From Gammaproteobacteria bacterium (GTDB lineage Bacteria > Pseudomonadota > Gammaproteobacteria > J113), in assembly GCA_003694425.1 (NCBI GenBank), contig RFJX01000276.1, forward strand, positions 1 through 6,170: a stretch of 6,170 nt of DNA, given 5' to 3'. Every line of letters starts with the position of its first letter. The stretch's first letter is position 1. The notes below the pieces were generated by a model. The model ran no database searches. It saw only the letters and a program-made list of their open reading frames with translations, and was not told the origin of the DNA. A program made the translations under genes and the position numbers. Shown piece after piece: positions 1 through 5,774 of this stretch.

Positions 1-330
1 GGCCAGGCCCGTCACGTAGATCCCCAGCAGCGCCACCGCCCCGCCCGCCAGCAGCCAGCCGGCGGTGACCGGCGCGCCGGCCAGCAGGGCGAGGGCGCCC
101 AGCGCCGCCAGGGCCGGGGCGATGAAGGCGGCACGCCGGCCGGCGGCGGCCGCCCGTTCCAGGGCGATCAGCGTGCCGAGGAAGGCGCCGGTCATGAGCG
201 GACCATGCCAGGGAGCGAGGGAGGCGATGCCGGACCCCGCCGGCCAGCCCAGGCGCACCAGCCCGGCGGCCATGCCGGCCAGCAGAGAGAGCACCGCGGC
301 GAGCAGGAAGGGCAGTCGCCCCACCTTCAT
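1..330 (-). CDS. Multi-pass integral membrane protein, N-terminal part (runs off left edge)
   Basis: This is the first 110 codons of a leftward gene; no stop is reached before the window edge. The start ATG at 330-328 overlaps the stop of the upstream DUF59 gene (ATGA). A very strong Shine-Dalgarno, GGAGGAGGA, sits six bases before it. The product is strongly hydrophobic, with likely membrane segments near residues 6-25, 44-57, 67-85 and 89-108. Residues 41-59 carry a distinctive stretch (WHGPLMTGAFLGTLIALER) with a potential metal- or heme-ligating His42 in a membrane context and a Glu58-Arg59 pair at the end of the second helix. I recall similar HGPLM-type stretches in uncharacterised proteobacterial membrane proteins near NnrS genes, but I cannot confirm the family here. 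Function is unknown. The coupling to an Fe-S assembly factor, and the divergent NnrS operon, suggest a role in NO or redox stress (inference). Confidence 0.72.
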   Translation of the reverse strand, partial: MKVGRLPFLLAAVLSLLAGMAAGLVRLGWPAGSGIASLAPWHGPLMTGAFLGTLIALERAAAAGRRAAFIAPALAALGALALLAGAPVTAGWLLAGGAVALLGIYVTGLA

Positions 331-662
331 GCGCCGTCCTCCTCCATCCCCAGCAGGCGCCGTGCCTCGGGCGTCATCCGGTCCGGGGACCAGGGTGGGT
401 CCCACACCAGGCGGACCTCGACCGGCACCTCCCCGTGCAGCCGCTGGCGGATCCGGCGCTGTGCCTCGGCCACCAGGTAGTCGTTCATCGGACAGGCCGG
501 GGAGGTGGCCGTCATCTCGACCAGCACCCCCTCTCCGGAGGCCCAGATCCCGTAGACCAGGCCCAGGGCGAGGACATCGATCCCGAGCTCCGGATCGATC
601 ACCCCGGCCAGGGCCTCGCGGACGGCCTCGCTCAGGTGCTGTTCGGACTCTGCGCTGGTCAT
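327..662 (-). CDS. MIP18/SufT-like (DUF59) metal-sulfur cluster assembly factor
   Basis: A 111-residue, single-domain cytoplasmic protein of the MIP18/DUF59 family, which also includes SufT and PaaD and helps mature or repair iron-sulfur proteins. Visible family marks are VIDPELGIDVLALGLVYGI (about 21-39), the conserved cysteine motif TSPACPMNDYL with Cys57, and the C-terminal WDPPWSPDRMTPEARRLLG (87-105). Length is normal for a stand-alone member. I chose the ATG at 662 because AGGA lies 11 bases upstream; an in-frame ATG at 674 would add four residues but has AGG directly against it. The stop overlaps the next gene by ATGA, so the two form an operon. It diverges from the DUF488-NnrS operon, where Fe-S repair under NO stress would make sense (inference). 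Nothing here resembles a phenylacetate or complete suf operon, so no symbol is given. Confidence 0.92.
   Translation of the reverse strand: MTSAESEQHLSEAVREALAGVIDPELGIDVLALGLVYGIWASGEGVLVEMTATSPACPMNDYLVAEAQRRIRQRLHGEVPVEVRLVWDPPWSPDRMTPEARRLLGMEEDGA
337..345 (-). promoter_or_regulatory. Strong ribosome binding site for the left-edge membrane protein
   Basis: On the minus strand these bases read GGAGGAGGA, six bases before the ATG at 330. The site lies inside the last codons of the DUF59 gene. It fixes the start of the membrane-protein gene and supports translational coupling through the ATGA overlap. Confidence 0.7.
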
Positions 663-725
663 GACAACACCCATCCTGCATCATTTGCCCCCTGTGTGGA
701 AGCCGTAACGGAGGGTCTTCGAGCG
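663..725. promoter_or_regulatory. Divergent intergenic region between the DUF59 and DUF488-NnrS operons
   Basis: These 63 bases separate two outward-facing start codons and so should contain the promoters of both operons. I see no convincing -35/-10 pair on either strand. I also see no FNR/Dnr box (TTGAT-N4-ATCAA) and no NsrR-like palindrome, although NnrS genes are often controlled by such regulators. GGAGGG at 710-715 serves as the DUF488 ribosome binding site, ten bases from its ATG. The promoter assignment rests on gene orientation only. Confidence 0.5.
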
Positions 726-1103
726 ATGTCCACCCCCCCGGTCATCCGTTGTCGCCGCGTCTACGACGCGCCCGCACCCGGGGACGGCCTGCGGGTGCTG
801 GTCGATCGCCTCTGGCCGCGCGGCCTTTCCCGGGAGGCGACCGCCGTCGACCTGTGGTGCCGGGACCTTGCGCCCAGCGACGAACTGCGGCGCTGGTTCG
901 GCCACCGCCCGGAGCGCTGGGAGGAATTCCGGCGGCGTTACCGCGAGGAGCTTCAGGCGCGGACACAGGTGGTGCAGGAGCTCCTCGACCGGATCGGAGA
1001 CAGCGGCCGGGCAACCCTGCTGTACGCCGCAAGGGATACCGAACGGAACAACGCCGTGGTGCTGAAGGAGTACCTGCTGGAACAACCGGGGATCAGGCAA
1101 TGA
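726..1103 (+). CDS. DUF488 family protein, YeaO-like
   Basis: A 125-residue cytoplasmic protein of the DUF488 family, the group that includes E. coli YeaO; its biochemical role is not established. Family marks run the full length: RVYDAPAPGDGLRVLVDRLWPRGLS at about 11-35, given here as its two anchors RVYD and VLVDRLWPRG; then LAPSDELRRWFGH (48-60), the WEEFRRRYREEL helix (65-76), and LLYAARDTERNNAVVLKEYL (98-117). Arg28, Trp30, Arg32 and Asn108-Asn109 are typical conserved positions. Length is normal. The ATG at 726 is preceded by GGAGGG ten bases away. Its stop overlaps the NnrS start as ATGA at 1100-1103, so the two are co-transcribed and probably translationally coupled. The pairing suggests a role in the same stress response, but no reaction can be inferred. 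Confidence 0.93.
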   Translation: MSTPPVIRCRRVYDAPAPGDGLRVLVDRLWPRGLSREATAVDLWCRDLAPSDELRRWFGHRPERWEEFRRRYREELQARTQVVQELLDRIGDSGRATLLYAARDTERNNAVVLKEYLLEQPGIRQ

Positions 1104-2362
1104 ACTGGGCACCGGATGCGAGCCGGAACATCCGGGACCGCGATGCCTCGTGGCGGCTGTTCTTCCCGGCCGCGGCCCTCTACGCCGCACTGGCGGTACC
1201 CCTCTCCCTGCTGGCGATGCGCTCCTCCGGGCAGTGGCCGGCGGGCCTGGCCGGTCCGGCCCTCCACGGGCGGGAACTGCTGTTCGGCTATGGACTGGGC
1301 GTGGTCTCCGGATATCTCCTGACCGGACTCTCGTGGCGCCAGGTCCTCTCCCTGCTCGGCCTGTGGCTGGCGGCCCGGCTGGCCTGGCTGGTCCAGCCGC
1401 TGGGGCCGGTGGCGGTCATGCTGCAGGCACTCTTCGGCCTGCTTCTGATCGCGATCGTGGCACCCCGGTTCCTGGGCAAGGGGCGCAAGCTGCGCAATGA
1501 GAGTCTGGCGCTGCTGATTCTGCTGCTGGGCCTCTCGGCGCCCCTCTCGGACCTGGCCTGGATGCATGGCTGGGCGGTGGCGCCGAACACCTCTCTGACC
1601 GCGGTCCTGCTGTTCGCCTGGATCATGGCCTTCATGGGCGGCCGGATCATCGCCCCGGCCGCCGCCGGTGCGCTCAACCGCCTCGGCATGGAACCGGCGG
1701 CCAGGGTGCAGCCCCGGCTGGAAGGGGCCCTCATCCTCTGTCTGGGGACGGCGGCTGCCACCAGCCTGCTGCCGGTTGCCTGGCCGGCCGGTTTGCTGAC
1801 GCTGACTGCGGCCGGACTGGTGGCGGTGCGGCTCTGGCGCTGGCGCCTGTGGCTTTGCCGGGGCCGCCCGGACCTCTGGTGCCTCGGTGCCGGCTACGGC
1901 TGGCTGGCCATCGGCCTGTTGCTGCTGGGGCTGGAGCTCCTGTCCGGTCGCGCCCCCTGGGTGCTGTTGCACGGCGTCACCGTCGGGGCCATGGGTACGC
2001 TGACCTGGAACGTCATGCTGCGGGCCGACCTGCAGCGCCGCAGGCTACCCCCGCAGGCAAGCCGGCTCCCGCTGCCGGGAACGGCACTGATCGCCGCGGC
2101 TGTCCTTCTGCGACTGGCCGCCGTACTGCGGCCGGACCAGGGCCAGGTCCTGCTGGGGCTGGCCGCGGCCGCCTGGTCGGCCGCCTTCCTGATGCTGGCC
2201 TGCCGGCTGTTGTACAGCGGGCGTCTTCCCCCGGGGCTTCCCCGCCCTTCAGGTGAGCGTCGTGACGGCGTCCCGGATCAGACCGAGGGCCAGCAGCACC
2301 AGCAGCAGGGCAAGCAGGCGCAGGGTGGAGCGGTAGGCTCGCCCTTCAAGGAACCTCCGTGA
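1100..2362 (+). CDS. nnrS: NnrS family membrane protein (nitric oxide response)
   Basis: A 420-residue polytopic inner-membrane protein with about 12 hydrophobic segments between residues 21 and 372. NnrS proteins are described as heme- and copper-containing membrane proteins linked to denitrification and protection from nitrosative stress. Diagnostic motifs are LHGRELLFGYGLGVVSGYLL (55-74, with His56 and Glu59), FMGGRIIAP (178-186), and LLHGVTVGAMGTLTWNVMLR (289-308, with His291). These match the family's HxxE, GGRIIP and H-x3-G-x-MG blocks. The ATG at 1100 overlaps the DUF488 stop by four bases; GGGG eight bases upstream is a weak ribosome binding site. The last 37 residues or so (from 384), after the final helix, are hydrophilic and Gln-rich. 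They are read from sequence antisense to the convergent LysE gene, so this tail is probably a non-conserved extension. The assignment is firm; the physiological trigger is inferred. Confidence 0.92.
   Translation: MNWAPDASRNIRDRDASWRLFFPAAALYAALAVPLSLLAMRSSGQWPAGLAGPALHGRELLFGYGLGVVSGYLLTGLSWRQVLSLLGLWLAARLAWLVQPLGPVAVMLQALFGLLLIAIVAPRFLGKGRKLRNESLALLILLLGLSAPLSDLAWMHGWAVAPNTSLTAVLLFAWIMAFMGGRIIAPAAAGALNRLGMEPAARVQPRLEGALILCLGTAAATSLLPVAWPAGLLTLTAAGLVAVRLWRWRLWLCRGRPDLWCLGAGYGWLAIGLLLLGLELLSGRAPWVLLHGVTVGAMGTLTWNVMLRADLQRRRLPPQASRLPLPGTALIAAAVLLRLAAVLRPDQGQVLLGLAAAAWSAAFLMLACRLLYSGRLPPGLPRPSGERRDGVPDQTEGQQHQQQGKQAQGGAVGSPFKEPP
2249..2362. other. Convergent 3' overlap of the NnrS and LysE genes
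   Basis: The NnrS reading frame stays open to the TGA at 2360-2362, while the LysE gene ends at 2249 on the other strand, giving 114 bases coded on both strands. The NnrS part of the overlap is a polar Gln-rich tail. The LysE part encodes its conserved hydrophobic last helix (LRLLALLLVLLALGLIRDA). I see no terminator between the two genes. Confidence 0.75.
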
Positions 2363-2896
2363 CCGGCCGACGAGCACTGCGAGAGCCACCTTGGAACCGA
2401 CCAGGCAGAGATAGAATCCTCCCACGAACAGCACCGGCCCCAGCAGCCCGTGCCGGCTGGCCCGGAGCATGAGGGGGCCGCCGATCCCCAGCCAGAACAG
2501 GTAGGGATGGGGGCTCAGGGCGTTCACCAGCACCCCCCTGAGCAGGGAACGCGGCCGGGTGCGATCCGCAGGTTCGGCCGCGGTGCCTTCCCCGGCCCGC
2601 AGGGTATCCACCGCGAGGTAGAGGATGAACCCGGCGCCGACCAGCGACAGGATGGCACCGATCTCCCGGAACCCGGAGAGCTCGACCACCAGGAGCAGGG
2701 TGACGGCGATGATGGGCAGATCGGTGATCAGCGGCGCCATGGCGACCCGGATCCCGGAGGCGGCGCCGTGCCGAAGTGTCTCGGACACCACCAGGGTGAA
2801 CAGCGGGCCGGGGGCCAGGCCGGCGGAGAGGCCGAGCAGGATACCGCTGCCGAGGGCCTCGGGCGGCATCAGCCGGTCTGCAGCGGGAGCGGCCAC
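2249..2896 (-). CDS. LysE/RhtB family amino-acid or metabolite exporter
   Basis: A 215-residue membrane protein with about six hydrophobic segments, the normal size for the LysE/RhtB superfamily, which exports amino acids or related small solutes by proton exchange. Family marks are the N-terminal GLSAGLAPGPLFTLVVSE (22-39), followed by the HGAASGIRVAMAP loop (43-55). A second block is NALSPHPYLFW (125-135), which points to the branch with an N-x-x-SPHPYLFW motif. The substrate cannot be told. The GTG at 2896 is preferred because GGAAGG lies six bases upstream; an in-frame ATG at 2869 (residue 10) has no ribosome binding site and would leave very little before the first helix. The gene follows nhaA after 33 bases on the same strand. 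Its 3' end overlaps the convergent NnrS gene by 114 bases. Confidence 0.9.
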   Translation of the reverse strand: MAAPAADRLMPPEALGSGILLGLSAGLAPGPLFTLVVSETLRHGAASGIRVAMAPLITDLPIIAVTLLLVVELSGFREIGAILSLVGAGFILYLAVDTLRAGEGTAAEPADRTRPRSLLRGVLVNALSPHPYLFWLGIGGPLMLRASRHGLLGPVLFVGGFYLCLVGSKVALAVLVGRSRRFLEGRAYRSTLRLLALLLVLLALGLIRDAVTTLT

Positions 2897-2929
2897 CCCC
2901 GGCCTTCCCGTGCCGGATGGCGGGTACGC

Positions 2930-4111
2930 TCAGCGGGCATCTCTGAGGGCGTGGCGCAGACAGAAGTAACCGGCCAGCGCGGAGATCAGGGAGCCGGCGA
3001 CGATCCCGGTGCGCTCGTCGAAGGGCAGGCTGGTCCCGCCGGTATTGAAGGCCAGGGAGCCGATGAACAGGCTCATGGTGAAGCCGATGCCGCAGAGCAT
3101 GCCGACTCCGGCAAGGCGCGGCCAGGTCATTCCCATCGGCAGTGTTGCCATGCCCAGCCGCAGGCACAGCCAGGAAGCGCCCAATACGCCGATCGGCTTG
3201 CCCACGAGCAGCCCCAGGGCGATGCCCAGTGGTACCGTGTGCAGGAATGAGGCAAGCCCGTTGTCGCCGAGCGGGATCCCGGCGTTGGCGAAGGCGAACA
3301 GAGGCAGGATGCCGAAGGCCACTGCGGTATGCAGACCGTGCTCCAGCTCGCGCAAGGGAGAGTGCTCCGGCTGCTGCGGATTGCGCAGGGGAATGAACAG
3401 GGCGACAGCCACGCCGGCCAGGGTGGCATGGACTCCGGACTTGAGCAGGGCCACCCACATCACCGCCCCCAGCAGCAGGTAGGGAGGGGTCTCGACCACC
3501 TTCCTGCGGTTGAGAATGAACAGCGGGACCAGACAGACGAGCGCGACAGCAAGGCCGGTCATCGAGAGGTCGGCGGTATAGAACATGGCAATGATGACGA
3601 TCGCGCCGAGGTCATCGAAGATCGCCAGGGAGACCAGGAAGACCTTGAGGGCGTTGGGCACCTTCGAGCCCAGCAGGGCCAGCACCCCGAGGGCGAAGGC
3701 GATGTCGGTTGCCGTCGGGATGGCCCAGCCGGCACGGGACACAGGGTCTTCGTGGTTGAAAAGGAGGTAGACCAGGGCCGGCACGAGCATGCCCCCCGCC
3801 GCTGCGAACAGAGGCAGGACGATCTGCCCGGGACCGGCCAGCTCGCCCTCCAGCAGCTCCCGCTTCAGCTCCAGGCCGACCAGAAAGAAGAATATCGCCA
3901 TCAGGCCGTCGTTGATCCAGAGCAGGAACGGTTTGGCGATCTCCAGGTTTCCCACCCGGACTTCGACGGGCAGGTGGAGCAATCCATGATAGACCGGGGC
4001 CAGCGGTGAGTTGGCCAGCACCATGGCCAGCACTGCCGCCAGCATCAGCAGGATGCCGCCGGCGGACTCCATGCGCAGGAAGTCCTTCATTGCGTGGATG
4101 AGGGTGTCCAT
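2930..4111 (-). CDS. nhaA: NhaA Na+/H+ antiporter
   Basis: A 393-residue, 12-helix inner-membrane antiporter that exports Na+ (or Li+) in exchange for protons, important for pH and salt homeostasis. Length matches E. coli NhaA (388). The transport core is intact: IPTATDIAFALGVLALLG with Asp136 (E. coli Asp133), AIFDDLGAIVIIAMFYT with Asp166-Asp167 (E. coli Asp163-Asp164), and LLVGKPIGVLG with Lys305 (E. coli Lys300). SGVHATLAGV with His228 matches the E. coli His225 region linked to pH response, and GLELKRELLEGEL (79-91) holds the Glu of the conserved pH-sensor segment. The ATG at 4111 has GGGAG about ten bases upstream; a second in-frame ATG at 4090 has no such site. It lies 45 bases after moxR and 33 bases before the LysE gene on the same strand, which suggests co-transcription. 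There is no adjacent nhaR-like regulator in the window. Confidence 0.97.
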   Translation of the reverse strand: MDTLIHAMKDFLRMESAGGILLMLAAVLAMVLANSPLAPVYHGLLHLPVEVRVGNLEIAKPFLLWINDGLMAIFFFLVGLELKRELLEGELAGPGQIVLPLFAAAGGMLVPALVYLLFNHEDPVSRAGWAIPTATDIAFALGVLALLGSKVPNALKVFLVSLAIFDDLGAIVIIAMFYTADLSMTGLAVALVCLVPLFILNRRKVVETPPYLLLGAVMWVALLKSGVHATLAGVAVALFIPLRNPQQPEHSPLRELEHGLHTAVAFGILPLFAFANAGIPLGDNGLASFLHTVPLGIALGLLVGKPIGVLGASWLCLRLGMATLPMGMTWPRLAGVGMLCGIGFTMSLFIGSLAFNTGGTSLPFDERTGIVAGSLISALAGYFCLRHALRDAR

Positions 4112-4156
4112 CAGTCGATTTCTCCCGCGTAGGGTGTGGGTCAGGTCGCGGCCATT

Positions 4157-5110
4157 TTAGCGCGGGACCGGTGTCCGGGTGAGGATGTCGGTGAGCGCGG
4201 AACCGGCCACGCTGGCGTCCGCTCCCTCCGCCAGCAGGCGATGGGCGATCACCGGCATCACCAGTTCCTGGACATGGTCCGGGGTGACGAACTCCAGGCC
4301 GTCCTGGAGCGCGAGCGCCTGGGCGGCCTTCATCAGGACCAGGGATGCCCTGGGGCTGGCCCCCATGCGGATGCCTGGGTGGTCGCGGGTGGCGGCGACC
4401 AGTTCGACGATGTAACGGCGCAGTTCGTCGCTGAGCCGGACCCTTCCCGCGGCGCGGCGCAGGGCGAGGATGGCGGCCGGATCGGCACAGGGATGCAGCT
4501 CGTCCAGCAGGTCGCCGGGGCGTTCCCGGCGGATCAGGATCTCGATCTCCTGTTCCACCGTGACATAGCCCATCCCCAGGCGCATGGCGAAGCGGTCGAG
4601 CTGCGCCTCGGGCAGGGGGTAGGTGCCGTGGAACTCGATCGGATTCTGGGTGGCGATGACGAAGAACAGCTCCGGCAGCTCCCGCCGCCTCCCGTCGATC
4701 GTCACCTGCCGCTCCTCCATCGCCTCCAGCAGGGCGGACTGGGTGCGTGGCGAGGCGCGGTTGATCTCGTCGGCGAGGAGGATGTTGGTGAAGACCGGGC
4801 CGGCGTGGAAGCGGAACTGCCGGGCATCGGGTTCGAAGATGGTGACGCCGAGGATGTCGGCCGGCAGCAGGTCCGGGGTGAACTGGACCCGGCGGAATTC
4901 CGCCTCCACCGAACGGGCCAGGGCCTTGGCCAGCGTCGTCTTGCCGGTGCCGGGATAGTCCTCGAGCAGGACGTGACCGCCGGTGATGAAGGCGGCCAGC
5001 AGGTGGCGGATGGTGCGCGCCTGGCCCTGGATGACCGCCTCCAGACCCTCGCGCAGGGCGGCCAGGGTCTCCCCCGCCTCCCGGACCGCTGCTGGTGATT
5101 CTGTTGTCAT
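4157..5110 (-). CDS. MoxR family AAA+ ATPase
   Basis: A 317-residue cytoplasmic AAA+ ATPase of the MoxR type, a family of chaperone-like proteins that activate or assemble partner complexes, often with VWA-domain proteins. All core elements are present: Walker A DYPGTGKTT (51-59, Lys57), Walker B ILLADEINRAS (110-120, Asp114-Glu115), sensor 1 IATQNP (152-157), the arginine-bearing LPEAQLDRF (166-174, Arg173), and the sensor 2 region GASPRASL (250-257, Arg254). Residues from about 200 onward form the helical lid. Length is typical. The ATG at 5110 has no clear Shine-Dalgarno. The usual downstream partners (DUF58, transglutaminase-like, VWA or TPR proteins) are absent; the next gene, 45 bases on, is nhaA. 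The substrate is therefore unknown, and a link to membrane ion homeostasis is only inferred from position. Confidence 0.95.
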   Translation of the reverse strand: MTTESPAAVREAGETLAALREGLEAVIQGQARTIRHLLAAFITGGHVLLEDYPGTGKTTLAKALARSVEAEFRRVQFTPDLLPADILGVTIFEPDARQFRFHAGPVFTNILLADEINRASPRTQSALLEAMEERQVTIDGRRRELPELFFVIATQNPIEFHGTYPLPEAQLDRFAMRLGMGYVTVEQEIEILIRRERPGDLLDELHPCADPAAILALRRAAGRVRLSDELRRYIVELVAATRDHPGIRMGASPRASLVLMKAAQALALQDGLEFVTPDHVQELVMPVIAHRLLAEGADASVAGSALTDILTRTPVPR

Positions 5111-5133
5111 GGTTCAACCATTATTCGTACTAT
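5104..5133 (+). promoter_or_regulatory. Putative sigma70-type promoter of the nitroreductase gene
   Basis: TTGTCA at 5104-5109 (five of six consensus bases) and TACTAT at 5128-5133 (four of six) are separated by 18 bases. Transcription would begin near 5140, giving a leader of about 26 bases that contains the GGAGGG ribosome binding site. The -35 hexamer overlaps the first codons of moxR. Confidence 0.38.
5109..5121. repeat. 13-base inverted repeat over the moxR start codon
   Basis: ATGGTTCAACCAT is a perfect six-base inverted repeat around one central base (ATGGTT, C, AACCAT). It covers the first two bases of the moxR start codon on the minus strand and touches the putative moxR -10 hexamer. 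It could be an operator or a small hairpin at the mRNA 5' end, or it could be chance. No regulator is assigned. Confidence 0.4.
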
Positions 5134-5149
5134 CGGGTCACTGCATCAA
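5120..5149 (-). promoter_or_regulatory. Putative promoter of moxR, overlapping the divergent one
   Basis: On the minus strand TTGATG (5149-5144, four of six) and AATAAT (5125-5120, five of six) are separated by 18 bases. A start about seven bases past the -10 would fall near 5113, only a few bases before the moxR ATG at 5110. The message would then be almost leaderless, which agrees with the lack of a Shine-Dalgarno there. Confidence 0.33.
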
Positions 5150-5152
5150 GCC

Positions 5153-5158
5153 GGAGGG
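5153..5158 (+). promoter_or_regulatory. Ribosome binding site of the nitroreductase gene
   Basis: GGAGGG lies seven bases before the ATG at 5166. This decides the start: the reading frame is open further upstream, but that part is antisense to moxR and would lack this site. Confidence 0.75.
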
Positions 5159-5165
5159 CCAGATC

Positions 5166-5774
5166 ATGTTCGAGAAGAACGCCCACACCGCGGTCCCCAT
5201 CCATCCACTCATGGCCCGCCGCTGGAGCGGCCGGGCCTACGACCCGGACCGGCCGGTGGCCCGGGAGGACCTGCTGGCGATGCTGGAAGCGGCCCGCTGG
5301 GCCCCCTCCTGTTACGGGGACCAGCCGTGGCGCTTCATCGTCTGGGACCGCATCGCCGACGAGCCGGCATGGTGGCGCGCCTTCTCCTGCCTGGCGGAAG
5401 GCAACCGGAGCTGGGCCGGGGCCGCGCCGGTGCTCCTGCTGGCAACCGCCGATACCCTGTTCAGCCACAATGGCAAGCCCAACCGCTGGGCGGCCTACGA
5501 CACCGGCGCCGCCAGCATGAGCCTGGTGCTCCAGGCCACCGCGCTGGGGATCATGGCCCACCAGATGGGGGGCTTCGATGCCGCCAGGCTGCGCGAGGAG
5601 TTCTCCATCCCCGAACAGGTGGAACCGATGGCGATGATCACCCTGGGCTACCAGTTGTCGCTGCAGGAGATGGACGAGGCCCAGCGGGAGCGGGAGACCG
5701 CGCCCAGGCAGCGGCGGCCGCTGGGCGAGAACTTCTTCGAGGGGGAGTGGGGGAGGCCGGTGCGGATCCGCTGA
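5166..5774 (+). CDS. Nitroreductase family protein (FMN-dependent oxidoreductase)
   Basis: A 202-residue cytoplasmic flavoprotein of the nitroreductase superfamily. These are FMN enzymes, usually homodimers, that use NAD(P)H to reduce nitroaromatics, quinones or similar compounds. FMN-binding signatures are RRWSGRAYDPDRPV (18-31), with the Arg19, Ser21 and Arg23 pattern, and ARWAPSCYGDQPWRF (43-57), the local form of the family's APSxxNxQPW motif with Gly51 where many members have Asn. YDTGAASMSLVLQATALGIM (111-130) is the central helix at the dimer interface, and MITLGYQ (157-163) is the late glycine motif. It looks closest to the TdsD-like branch, though that is from memory of the pattern. 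The start is fixed by GGAGGG seven bases upstream. It is monocistronic and divergent from moxR. The substrate is unknown. Confidence 0.93.
   Translation: MFEKNAHTAVPIHPLMARRWSGRAYDPDRPVAREDLLAMLEAARWAPSCYGDQPWRFIVWDRIADEPAWWRAFSCLAEGNRSWAGAAPVLLLATADTLFSHNGKPNRWAAYDTGAASMSLVLQATALGIMAHQMGGFDAARLREEFSIPEQVEPMAMITLGYQLSLQEMDEAQRERETAPRQRRPLGENFFEGEWGRPVRIR

Noticed and set aside
65..664. Plus-strand open frame of 199 codons opposite the left-edge genes
   Set aside because: Pro/Arg/Ser-rich with no motif. The minus strand carries a recognisable DUF59 gene and a membrane protein with a strong ribosome binding site.
953..1972. Long open frame (339 codons) on the minus strand opposite DUF488 and NnrS
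   Set aside because: Gln/Arg/Pro-rich translation with no family motif, typical of the antisense of a hydrophobic high-GC gene. The plus-strand genes have clear family signatures.
2290..2322. CAG-rich run resembling a microsatellite
   Set aside because: It is the antisense of CTG leucine codons in the last helix of the LysE protein, not a perfect tandem repeat.
4190..4205. GGAC/GTCC type short stems near the end of moxR as a terminator
   Set aside because: Four-base stems inside coding sequence with no T-run; expected by chance at this GC content.
4136..5098. Open frame of 320 codons on the plus strand opposite moxR
   Set aside because: Its translation is Gly/Gln/Asp-rich with no motif, and it mirrors the MoxR gene, whose Walker and sensor motifs are intact.
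3612..5117. Long open frame (501 codons) on the minus strand in another frame of moxR and nhaA
   Set aside because: Low-complexity Pro/Arg/Gly-rich translation spanning two genuine genes out of frame; a high-GC shadow.
5109..5121. GGTTCAACC read as a tRNA T-arm
   Set aside because: No acceptor, anticodon or D-arm can be built around it and the loop is too short.
5136..5149. Possible FNR/Dnr box (ATCAA half-site) upstream of moxR
   Set aside because: Only one half-site is present; the bases at the partner position (GGTCA) do not match TTGAT.
4983..5165. In-frame upstream extension of the nitroreductase gene
   Set aside because: That part is antisense to moxR and not family-like; the ATG at 5166 has a well-spaced GGAGGG and gives a normal-length protein.
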